A DNA stretch of 6,308 nt. Source: an uncultured Geobacteraceae bacterium. Its GTDB lineage: Bacteria > Desulfobacterota > Desulfuromonadia > Geobacterales > Pseudopelobacteraceae. The position numbers were made by a program, and so were the translations under genes. Below are positions 1-5,929 of the stretch, in pieces. The stretch spans positions 1 to 6,308 of the forward strand of contig CAIRND010000595.1 in assembly GCA_903879825.1 (NCBI GenBank), in the 5' to 3' direction. Every line of letters starts with the position of its first letter. The first letter of the stretch is position 1. The notes below the pieces were generated by a model. The model worked only from the letters and a program-made list of their open reading frames with translations, was not told the origin of the DNA and did no database searches.

Positions 1-171
1 CTGAATTGGAACTAGTGCCCATGAATCAGGGACTTCGTCGTACACCCATAATTGACCGCCGGTCGCATTGAAGGTTCCCACATACAATTTGTTGTTGAAG
101 GAGGCAAGAGAACGAATTGACGTGTTGACAGCTCCGGTATAACCATAATCATCAGCATAGATGCCTCGCAA
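1..171 (-). pseudogene. 5'-truncated or partial beta-propeller-like secreted protein, runs off left edge
   Basis: Read on the minus strand with codons ending at position 1, this stretch encodes a convincing protein segment. It contains TGAVNTSIRSLASFNNKLYV, followed by GTFNATGGQLWVYDEV and PDSWALVPIQ. The pattern 'NTSIRS..FNNKLYVGT.N.TGGQLW' resembles one blade of kelch-like or WD-like propeller repeats in bacterial secreted proteins; this is family resemblance by eye, not a search. The reading frame stays open up to a stop at 343-345, but has no ATG and no Shine-Dalgarno site. The only candidate starts are weak, GTG at 234 and TTG at 171, and the residues coded upstream of about 165 look unlike a propeller. 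I therefore read it as the downstream part of a gene that lost its 5' end, or whose start was rearranged. The rest lies left of the window. The alternative is an intact gene using a non-ATG start. Confidence 0.5.
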
Positions 172-343
172 TTTACAAAGCAATGAGCACACCAAACCGT
201 AACAAACTGAAATAACAGCATTAGCAAAGGCCACAGCTATTAATGTGAGGGTTATATGTAAATCTGTCCGACATATCCGTGATGTTTTTTTACAGGCGAT
301 GGTTAAAAATAAGAGTGTAGCGAGGAGCCTGCGTTCAATACTT

Positions 344-371
344 TAGACAACCAATATTTGAGATTTACATT
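344..371 (+). promoter_or_regulatory. possible sigma70-type promoter for the coiled-coil gene
   Basis: TAGACA (344-349) matches five of six bases of the -35 consensus. TACATT (366-371) matches four of six of the -10 consensus, and the spacing is 16 nt. Transcription would start near 378, leaving a leader of about 60 nt before the ATG at 439. The stretch 172-417 otherwise holds nothing I can name: it is A+T-rich and has no credible ORF. The promoter call is by eye and weak. Confidence 0.3.
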
Positions 372-438
372 GTCACCCTGCGCATAGTACAACCGTGTAA
401 AAAATGCCCCATTTTAAGTGTCAGAGGTAGTTTCAGGA

Positions 439-1821
439 ATGAAAACAAAAACAGACGTGGACGAGACAGCTACTGCGGAAGAGAGAATCACCTCAGATTT
501 GGTGTTCAACAATGACGGTTTGGTGGCCGATTACTTGCGCAATCTGATGACAGCAGAATCTGCAACAACAACTCTGCATCCAGGTGATGTCCATCTGGTG
601 CATCTCGCGATGGAGGCCGGATGGAAACTTTCCGGCGCAGCCAATGCAGCTGGCAATTCTACCGTTGATTTTGAAATTGAACGTGCAAAAGTTGAAGTTG
701 AAGTACTGAGAATTGAAAATAAAAATCTCAAATTCAAATCAGAACTTGCGATAATTGACGGGGAAGTTTTCAGAAGTGAACAGAGCAACCTCAAAAATGA
801 AATTGGCTGTTTAATGGGGCAGCTGAATGAGATGAAAGATGCTTTTGGTAAGATGCAGATTGAAATAAGCAGGAAGGCGTCCAGGACAGAACACGAAACG
901 CTCAACATTGAAATCGGCCGCCTGAAGGGGCAACTGATTGAGATGAAAGATGCTTTTGATGAAACCAACATTGCGATGAATGATTTAAAAACAAAGCTGA
1001 ATGAATACCAGAACAACCATGCGACAGCAATGACACCCACACTAGACACTGCGGCGCATGATGGTGATCAGGAGCGTGATGCGGAGAGAGAACATAATGT
1101 AGATCCGGATGTAATCGAGGATAGCTTGACTGAAATGAGCGCGGAGTTGGATTTGAAATGTGTTCCTCAGACTGATACGAGTATTGATATCACCGGACAG
1201 GGCAATGAAGGCCCTGAACTGCCCCTTGCACTACCACAGGGCACTACCGCATCTGAGACTATTGTGGAGGTGAGATCAGATACGGCAACGAACGATCAGA
1301 AACAGTGCAAGAGTGATAACGCTAATTTTGGAAGCGCTCCGGTCACGTTGTCTGTGCGGACAGACGTGGTAAATGAGCGGACTTCCCAGAATAACAGCCC
1401 TGAAGTGAAGGATGACATTCGCAAACCAACTGTGGTTGACACGCCGTTCAGAAAAGCGAAGCCGAGTCCGAAAATAATTAAGCAGCATCACGACAAGAAA
1501 GATCTGAGCAGTCAAGAGCCGATCAAGGCGGTGAAGGTTGCCACCCCGGCTTATGTCACGCCTGACAAGACATCTACAACCGTTGAGCCGAAGCTGAATT
1601 ATTTTCCGCAGGATTTTGAAGCAGAACCGGAAGTGAAGCAGGAGCTTGAACCTGACACCAGCAAAGAGACTCTGCATCTTGATGATGTGGATGGAATCGA
1701 TCTGGAACCCGCCCCGGTTCCAAAAGTTATTGTTCGCCGAAATGTAAAAAACTATGAGGATCTTCAGAAGGAAGCACGATCCCAAGAAGGACAACTGAGC
1801 GCACCGAGAAGCTACAGGTAA
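439..1821 (+). CDS. orphan coiled-coil protein with internal duplication and long disordered tail
   Basis: This gene encodes 460 residues and I do not recognise its family. The ATG at 439 is preferred because AGAGG lies 11 nt upstream. The in-frame GTG at 418 directly follows a stop codon and lacks a ribosome site, but it would add only seven residues. No signal peptide or membrane segment is visible, so the product is probably cytoplasmic. Residues about 1-75 are a mixed, possibly folded head. Residues about 77-192 are heptad-like and rich in E, K, L and I, as in a coiled coil. Within that region NEIGCLMGQLNEMKDAF (120-136) recurs as IEIGRLKGQLIEMKDAF (157-173), a 37-residue period. Residues about 195-460 are low in hydrophobics and rich in P, E, D, T, S and K, with a basic patch (RKAKPSPK), so probably disordered. 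It stands alone on the plus strand, convergent with the cluster to the right. A scaffold or filament-like role is possible, but no function can be assigned. Confidence 0.8.
   Translation: MKTKTDVDETATAEERITSDLVFNNDGLVADYLRNLMTAESATTTLHPGDVHLVHLAMEAGWKLSGAANAAGNSTVDFEIERAKVEVEVLRIENKNLKFKSELAIIDGEVFRSEQSNLKNEIGCLMGQLNEMKDAFGKMQIEISRKASRTEHETLNIEIGRLKGQLIEMKDAFDETNIAMNDLKTKLNEYQNNHATAMTPTLDTAAHDGDQERDAEREHNVDPDVIEDSLTEMSAELDLKCVPQTDTSIDITGQGNEGPELPLALPQGTTASETIVEVRSDTATNDQKQCKSDNANFGSAPVTLSVRTDVVNERTSQNNSPEVKDDIRKPTVVDTPFRKAKPSPKIIKQHHDKKDLSSQEPIKAVKVATPAYVTPDKTSTTVEPKLNYFPQDFEAEPEVKQELEPDTSKETLHLDDVDGIDLEPAPVPKVIVRRNVKNYEDLQKEARSQEGQLSAPRSYR
799..958 (+). repeat. imperfect tandem duplication, 111-bp period, inside the coiled-coil gene
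   Basis: The copy starting at 799 and the copy starting at 910 are offset by exactly 111 bp (37 codons). Both begin with a GAAAT(T/C)GG(C) block and contain a 20-base stretch identical at 828-847 and 939-958. Between these anchors the copies differ mostly by scattered substitutions. This is in-frame duplication of a coiled-coil unit followed by drift. Confidence 0.8.
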
Positions 1822-1922
1822 GCATCTATTGGATGCAGTAGGCCTCTTTGGGGACCGTGCGAATGGCGGGAGCCCGAACCCCGGCGAAGGAGCTCAGGCT
1901 GACTTCAGAAAAGCGGAATCGT
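1822..1922. other. G+C-rich intergenic block between convergent genes, function unknown
   Basis: This 101-bp gap lies between two convergent stop codons. Positions 1851-1900 are 36/50 G+C (72%), far above the flanks. Inverted-repeat potential is present, for example CGGGG pairing with TCCCG around a seven-base loop at 1867-1883 on the minus strand, but there is no U-run typical of an intrinsic terminator. One plus-strand frame stays open from 1799 to a stop at 1946-1948, crossing the end of the neighbouring gene. It has no ATG. The block could be a structured RNA, the scar of an element, or a remnant of a coding region; the sequence does not decide. Confidence 0.35.
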
Positions 1923-2564
1923 TTAGAACGCCATATTTCCGGCAATAATCGTATAGAGGCCGAAAACAACAAGTGTGCCGCCGGTAACATAACGCAGGCT
2001 CCGTTCGTGAGCAAGCATCCCCTTTATTTTGTTCTGCAAAATTTGTGATGAATAGCCAACCAGCAGCATCGGAATCGCCAGACCAAGCGAATAAAAACCA
2101 AGCAGTATGATTCCGGTTGAGAGCTGCCCGCTGGTCCCGACCATGGTCAGGGTTGAAGAAAGAAACGGCCCGACACATGGAACCCAGATAACGCCAAGTG
2201 ACATGCCAAGGATCAGCCCGCCGATGCGTCCCTCTTCTTTGACACGGATGCGGGACAGTTGGTAAAAGCGTTTAAAAACACTCATATCAAAGATCACCAT
2301 CAATCCCATTATAACAATCACCACAGCACCGACGACTTCGATATAACGGGTTTTTCCAACCAGCATCATTCCAAACAGTGATGAAATTGCGCCCATTGTC
2401 ATGAATGACAGTGCAAGTCCGGTAACTACAATGACCGGGCGGAGGCGATCATTGCGTTCCGCACCTGCCATGATAATCGGAATCACCGGAAGAACACACG
2501 GCGAGAGCACACTGGCTAATCCCGCCCCGATAGCCATCATAATAGTGACAATGTTGAATTCCAT
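1923..2564 (-). CDS. CcdA/DsbD-type thiol-disulfide transporter, short six-helix membrane protein
   Basis: Proteins of the CcdA / DsbD transmembrane family carry reducing equivalents from cytoplasmic thioredoxin across the inner membrane to periplasmic thiol proteins. The 213-residue length fits the six-helix CcdA form without the extra DsbD domains. Hydrophobic segments lie near residues 4-30, 42-65, 73-93, 115-140, 148-172 and 192-209. The two family cysteines are present in their usual Pro-rich settings: C23 in VLSPCVLPVIP and C130 in WVPCVGPF. The ATG overlaps the stop codon of the upstream thioredoxin-like gene by one base (TAATG), which indicates translational coupling and a shared job. 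Its likely substrate is that secreted neighbour rather than the cytochrome c maturation system, since no other cytochrome c maturation gene is visible. It is the last gene of the minus-strand run. The family call is strong; the substrate is inferred. Confidence 0.92.
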   Translation of the reverse strand: MEFNIVTIMMAIGAGLASVLSPCVLPVIPIIMAGAERNDRLRPVIVVTGLALSFMTMGAISSLFGMMLVGKTRYIEVVGAVVIVIMGLMVIFDMSVFKRFYQLSRIRVKEEGRIGGLILGMSLGVIWVPCVGPFLSSTLTMVGTSGQLSTGIILLGFYSLGLAIPMLLVGYSSQILQNKIKGMLAHERSLRYVTGGTLVVFGLYTIIAGNMAF

Positions 2565-2965
2565 TATTTCAGTCCATCCAAAGCGGAAGAAATTGCTTCG
2601 CTATTCTGGATTCCCGGCGGGAAAATCCGATTTATTTTACCGGCTCTATCCACCAGCACCAAAGACGGCAGACTTCTGACTCCGTAATCGTTAAACGCTT
2701 TCTGGTCGCTCTGATTCATGGCGTTCACATTGGCAATATTGAAGCTTCCCTTGCGTTGCACAGTCAATGTATCCAACACGACTTTTTGAGCCTTGCATGG
2801 CCCACCGTTGGGATTCTGGAAAAATATCAGCGTCGGCTTACCTTTGGATGCAATGGTATTTTTCAGCTCCGGGGTACTAAGGGGTGCGGTTGGATTCGCT
2901 GCCAGGGCATGCGTTGAGGATGCAAAAAGAGCTGCGGTAATTACAACGATGATTTTGTGTTTCAT
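2564..2965 (-). CDS. secreted thioredoxin-fold protein with a single active-site Cys
   Basis: This gene encodes 133 residues. A good Shine-Dalgarno AAGGAG (2972-2977) lies 6 nt before the ATG. Residues 1-22 form a signal peptide (MKHK, hydrophobic core, then THALA|AN), so the protein is exported. The mature part has the thioredoxin pattern: strand PTLIFF (44-49), an active-site loop NPNGGPCKAQ (51-60), strand FNIANVNA, and the cis-Pro loop VRSLPS (96-101, Pro100). The loop matches WCGPCK except that the N-terminal nucleophilic Cys position is Gly54; only Cys57, the resolving position, remains. A normal dithiol exchange within one molecule is therefore impossible. It could act through mixed disulfides, pair with another thiol protein, or serve as a non-catalytic binding protein. 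The overlapping CcdA-type gene is the obvious electron donor. It may be a family-wide feature rather than a local mutation. Confidence 0.88.
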   Translation of the reverse strand: MKHKIIVVITAALFASSTHALAANPTAPLSTPELKNTIASKGKPTLIFFQNPNGGPCKAQKVVLDTLTVQRKGSFNIANVNAMNQSDQKAFNDYGVRSLPSLVLVDRAGKINRIFPPGIQNSEAISSALDGLK

Positions 2966-3041
2966 GTTCTACTCCTTCATAAAAAGTTTTATTAGGGTGC
3001 GTGTACGGCGCTATGCTGATGAAACAAATGCAAAGTATTAT

Positions 3042-3656
3042 TCAACAAGATTGTGCCGTTGCCAAAAGGACGGGAAAGTTTCGTTCCCCTTTTGAAATAT
3101 TTGCGGCAGCAGTGATGCTAATTGACGTAAAACCGGACTCTTCGAGCATTGTGGTAAGCTCTTCGGCAGCAAAGCCATGATGAAATATCCCGGTCGGATC
3201 TTCGTGAAAGCTGCCGTCTTCCGATGCCAGATCGGCCAGAGCGACCCATCCTCCGGGATGAAGCAACGTTTTGAGTGTCGTGAGAAGTGGTACAACATTT
3301 TCAATGTGATGAAGAGTCATCGCGCTCGTGATTAGATGATAGGTACCTGTTGGCAGAGTCCCCTTTTCCACATCACACAGTTCGGTGACAACGTTCGAAT
3401 AACCTGAGTTTTTAATTTTATCCTTGAGTCGATCGAGCATTCCGGACGAGCTGTCTATTCCGGTAATACTCTGCAACAGCGGGGCGAGCTGCATGGTGAC
3501 CAGACCTGTCCCACAACCAAAATCAAGGGCATTCCACTGCTGCGGCAGTGCCAGTTGCGCCTGAATTGATACTGAAATATCCCTAGCCAGCATGACTCGC
3601 CGCGGCTCCTCATCCCAATGTAAAGAAACCGTATCAAAATTTCTTTGTTGAATCAT
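3042..3656 (-). CDS. class I SAM-dependent methyltransferase, substrate unknown
   Basis: This gene encodes 204 residues and has a clear Shine-Dalgarno GAGGAG (3662-3667) five bases before the ATG. It shows the Rossmann-type methyltransferase signatures in order. Motif I is LDFGCGTGLVT (44-54), which binds S-adenosylmethionine. The acidic ribose-binding residue is Asp68 in ITGIDSS. An SAMTLHHIENV stretch (111-121) is the usual motif IV to V area, and LLHPGGW (131-137) is the post-motif turn. The C-terminal part carries EDPTGIFHHGFAAEEL (152-167), a His-rich segment that may shape the substrate pocket. There is no signal peptide, so it is cytosolic. Nothing in the sequence names the substrate; small molecules, quinones and metalloids are all used by relatives. 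It lies 63 bp after the kinase stop and 76 bp before the thioredoxin-like gene, and probably shares their transcript. Confidence 0.88.
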   Translation of the reverse strand: MIQQRNFDTVSLHWDEEPRRVMLARDISVSIQAQLALPQQWNALDFGCGTGLVTMQLAPLLQSITGIDSSSGMLDRLKDKIKNSGYSNVVTELCDVEKGTLPTGTYHLITSAMTLHHIENVVPLLTTLKTLLHPGGWVALADLASEDGSFHEDPTGIFHHGFAAEELTTMLEESGFTSISITAAANISKGERNFPVLLATAQSC

Positions 3657-3674
3657 GACAACTCCTCTCTGATG

Positions 3675-3689
3675 GCTTTACACTAAAGC
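3675..3689. promoter_or_regulatory. 15-bp perfect inverted repeat in the kinase-methyltransferase gap
   Basis: GCTTTA-CAC-TAAAGC is two perfect 6-bp arms with a 3-bp spacer, just upstream of the methyltransferase ribosome site (3662-3667). It could be a small operator or a weak RNA hairpin that tunes expression of the three downstream genes. No U-run follows, so it is not a standard terminator. A 6-bp perfect repeat is not rare by chance in A+T-rich DNA. Confidence 0.3.
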
Positions 3690-3719
3690 ATTTAATGTGG
3701 CTATCTCTAAAACACTCAT

Positions 3720-5069
3720 TCAGACAAACGGCATCGTAACACAAAATGACGTTCCCGAGGCAACCGAACTCTTGACCGACACTGTGCCGTCATGAGCAGC
3801 AACTAACTCCTGTACAATGGCCAGCCCCAACCCTAATCCGTCACCACTCCCTTTGTAAAAGCGTTCAAAAACGTGGGGAAGATCTTTTTCCGGAATTCCA
3901 CTGCCATTATCGGTAATGACCAGGCAGATCCGGTCATCCTCTAAAGAAGCGATGACCACAACTCTGCCACACGACGCAATCGCTTTTATGCTGTTACTGA
4001 GCAAATTAATGACAATTTGGCTGAGGCGATCAGGGTCGGCACTAATGCGGAGAGTGTCGGGGCAATCAAGCAACAGAACTGCATGTTTGTCAGCACTAAT
4101 TCGCTCAAAACGACCAACAATTGTGGAGAGATACGGTTTAAGAAGAAACGTCTCTTTGTGCAGATTCAACGTACTCGCTTCAGCCCGGGATAATTCATCC
4201 ACACCATCCATGATTGCGGTCAATCGCCGTGCCTCATCGTACAGAGACTGAAGCGCGCTCCCGTCAATCGGCAAAACACCGTCCAGCATCCCTTCAAGTT
4301 CACCGGATATAATCGCCAAAGGGGTGCGTAGTTCGTGGGCCGCATTGGAGAGCAGAGTTCGGCGCAATTTCTCCTGCGCTTCCAGACGTTGAGCCATGCG
4401 GTTGAAACTTTGAGATAAACGCCCGATTTCGTCATGCCCAGAGGTTTCAACACGGCGTGACATATTACCCTCTGCGATGTCGCCTGAAGCAGCAACCAGT
4501 TCAAGAATTGGGCGAGTGAGTCTACGGGAAGCAATAATGCCGGCCGCAATCGAGAGAAACCCCAGAAGAGTGACAGAAATCAGCAGTACCCGATTTGACG
4601 ACCGGACGAAATAATCTTCCTTGACCTGTTCAAGTGTCTTCGCCTCCAGATGCCCTATTTCCTCACCCCGTAGATAGAGTGGATAAGGTACGGACTCTCC
4701 CTTGACCGTGCGCGGATCATAACCAGAAGCATCCAGCACCCGTTTGCGCATCAGCGGTGTCATTTCAGAGACAGCCTGCTCGGAATCGATCACCGGATGC
4801 CCTGCCGCATCAAAAAGATGTACTTCAATTCCAAGCTGAAGCGCCCAGGCCAGGTCAGTCGTCAGTTTATCCCGTTGCCACCCTGCAGTGCCATCATACC
4901 CGCCCTCCATAATTGCAACGACACGTTGAACCCGATCCTGTGATTCTCCATCAAGGTATTTGGCAAAATCCCGCATGATGAGACCACGCAGCACAAAAGC
5001 AGACGAAAGAGCGATGGCTGAGATCAAAAGAAACAGCAACAGAAATTTGCAGCGCAAACTACAGCGCAT
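3720..5069 (-). CDS. membrane sensor histidine kinase, HAMP-containing (EnvZ/BaeS/CpxA-like layout)
   Basis: This is the sensor half of a two-component system, autophosphorylating on His and passing phosphate to the adjacent regulator. I start it at the ATG at 5069, giving 449 residues. GGAG (5076-5079) lies 6 nt upstream, and from this start the first transmembrane helix begins at residue 9. The more upstream ATG at 5144 would add 25 non-conserved residues inside the regulator gene. Layout: TM1 about 9-28, extracytoplasmic sensor about 29-159, TM2 160-180, HAMP about 181-232, H-box SNAAHELRTPL with His245, N-box INLLSNS (354-360), G1 DNGSGIP with Asp387, F-box FERFYKG (401-407), and G2 GLGLGLAI (411-418). 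All catalytic boxes are intact. The lid between F- and G2-boxes is short, as in some relatives. The sensor domain shows no metal-binding Cys or His cluster, so the signal is unknown. Confidence 0.95.
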   Translation of the reverse strand: MRCSLRCKFLLLFLLISAIALSSAFVLRGLIMRDFAKYLDGESQDRVQRVVAIMEGGYDGTAGWQRDKLTTDLAWALQLGIEVHLFDAAGHPVIDSEQAVSEMTPLMRKRVLDASGYDPRTVKGESVPYPLYLRGEEIGHLEAKTLEQVKEDYFVRSSNRVLLISVTLLGFLSIAAGIIASRRLTRPILELVAASGDIAEGNMSRRVETSGHDEIGRLSQSFNRMAQRLEAQEKLRRTLLSNAAHELRTPLAIISGELEGMLDGVLPIDGSALQSLYDEARRLTAIMDGVDELSRAEASTLNLHKETFLLKPYLSTIVGRFERISADKHAVLLLDCPDTLRISADPDRLSQIVINLLSNSIKAIASCGRVVVIASLEDDRICLVITDNGSGIPEKDLPHVFERFYKGSGDGLGLGLAIVQELVAAHDGTVSVKSSVASGTSFCVTMPFV

Positions 5070-5763
5070 CCCGTTCTCCGGTAAAAAGATAGCCGACGCC
5101 GTACACAGTTTTAAGGTACTCCGGTGTACGGGGATCCGTTTCAATTTTCTGTCTGAGGTTCTTTATGTGGGCGTCAATGCTCCGGTCATACCCTTCGAAC
5201 TGATATCCCAGCGCACGGGACACCAGTTCATCACGGGTAAAAGTTCTTCCAGGAGACGACGCAAGGGTAAGAAGAAGTTTGAATTCGGTGGGAGTAATGG
5301 AAAGGACGAGACTATCTCGGGCTATCTGGTGACGCAGATTATCAAATACCAGTGCACCTCCATTAAATGACAGAAGGCTTTCAGACGAGAACGAGCTCCG
5401 TTCATAACGTTTCAAAACCGCCTTTAGACGGCACACCAACTCACGAGGACTGGCCGGCTTGACCATATAGTCATCAGCCCCGAGGGCAAAACCGGCGATA
5501 CGCTCTTCTTCAGAGGATTTAGCCGTCAGCATTATTACGGGAAAATCACCCAACTCTTTTAAACTCTGACACAGCTCCTCACCGCTTCCATCCGGTAAAC
5601 CGAGATCAAGAACAACAGCGAGCGGCATCTCTGCTTCCGCTTTCTGAAGAGCTTCAGTGACCGTTGAAGCGTGTACAGTTCTAAAATCGGCGCCTTCCAG
5701 ATAAGCCTTCACAATCCGTGCAAGTTTGGTGTCATCTTCTACAATCAAAACGGGTGGAAGCAC
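5059..5763 (-). CDS. OmpR/PhoB-family response regulator (winged-helix DNA-binding)
   Basis: This gene encodes 234 residues and is the transcription factor partner of the kinase. The GTG at 5763 is chosen because AAAGAGG (5769-5775) ends five bases upstream. From there the protein opens with the usual LPPVLIVEDD. An in-frame ATG at 5892 would add 43 residues that resemble no receiver domain. Receiver domain: acidic pair near D10-D11, phosphoacceptor Asp53 in VVLDLGLPDGSG, Thr80 in VIMLTAKS, and Lys102 in YMVKPAS. DNA-binding domain about 128-230: LSITPTEFKLLLTLASSPGR, the RDELVSRALGY helix, the recognition-helix stretch RSIDAHIKNLRQKIE, and the wing YLKTVYGVGYLF. The last codons overlap the kinase start by 11 nt, a typical coupled regulator-kinase pair. 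Its targets are unknown, but the downstream redox genes are natural candidates. Confidence 0.95.
   Translation of the reverse strand: MLPPVLIVEDDTKLARIVKAYLEGADFRTVHASTVTEALQKAEAEMPLAVVLDLGLPDGSGEELCQSLKELGDFPVIMLTAKSSEEERIAGFALGADDYMVKPASPRELVCRLKAVLKRYERSSFSSESLLSFNGGALVFDNLRHQIARDSLVLSITPTEFKLLLTLASSPGRTFTRDELVSRALGYQFEGYDRSIDAHIKNLRQKIETDPRTPEYLKTVYGVGYLFTGERDAL
5070..5079 (-). promoter_or_regulatory. Shine-Dalgarno site that fixes the kinase start
   Basis: GGAG at 5076-5079 followed by a 6-nt spacer leads into the ATG at 5067-5069, inside the end of the regulator gene. It supports the 449-residue kinase over the longer version starting at 5144, and it indicates translational coupling with the regulator. 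Confidence 0.7.
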
Positions 5764-5775
5764 AGCAACCTCTTT
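5764..5775 (-). promoter_or_regulatory. Shine-Dalgarno site that fixes the regulator GTG start
   Basis: AAAGAGG at 5769-5775 sits five bases upstream of the GTG at 5761-5763. The receiver domain begins exactly there, so the GTG is the real start. Confidence 0.7.
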
Positions 5776-5899
5776 ATCATAGTTAGTATCCGATGCGGAA
5801 AGCGGGGACTTTTTGTTCTGGCAAAGAAATCGAGGAGTTGCGCGGAGGCGCACTACAGTACGCCGCACAAGCAATTCCGAAGATTGATGCAACTGGGGC

Positions 5900-5925
5900 G
5901 AAAAGGCACCCTTTCCGGGCGGAAA
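5900..5925 (-). promoter_or_regulatory. two overlapping, mutually exclusive hairpins after the small secreted gene
   Basis: Just past the TAA at 5930-5932 the minus-strand RNA can form TTTCCG / CGGAAA (5912-5925, tight loop). Alternatively it can form GGAAAGG-GTG-CCTTTTC (5900-5916, 7 bp with one G-U pair). The bases at 5912-5916 belong to both stems, so only one can form. No U-run follows either, so a standard terminator is not supported. It may be a partial terminator or attenuator between the small gene and the regulator, or an mRNA end-protecting hairpin. The rest of the 166-bp gap (5764-5929) contains no gene I can support. Confidence 0.35.
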
Positions 5926-5929
5926 CTAG

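Noticed and set aside
531..1049. 172-codon minus-strand ORF opposite the coiled-coil gene
   Set aside because: It is the antisense shadow of a repetitive coding region; the product is a run of F, S, I and L with no family-like pattern and no ribosome site.
1276..1794. 172-codon minus-strand ORF opposite the tail of the coiled-coil gene
   Set aside because: Antisense shadow; the composition reflects complement of E/K/P-rich codons, and no start signal is seen.
1867..1883. tRNA T-arm-like hairpin on the minus strand (CGGGG-TTCGGGC-TCCCG)
   Set aside because: The loop lacks the conserved A58, and no matching acceptor, D or anticodon stems could be found upstream.
5070..5144. Longer kinase start at the ATG at 5144
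   Set aside because: The extra 25 residues lie inside the regulator gene and precede a well-placed Shine-Dalgarno and ATG at 5069, which puts the first membrane helix at the N-terminus.
5774..5782. TATGAT as a -10 box just before the regulator
   Set aside because: Transcription would start within the Shine-Dalgarno region, and no -35 element lies at the right distance.
5764..5892. Longer regulator start at the ATG at 5892
   Set aside because: The 43 extra residues look non-coding, and the receiver domain begins at the GTG at 5763 behind AAAGAGG.
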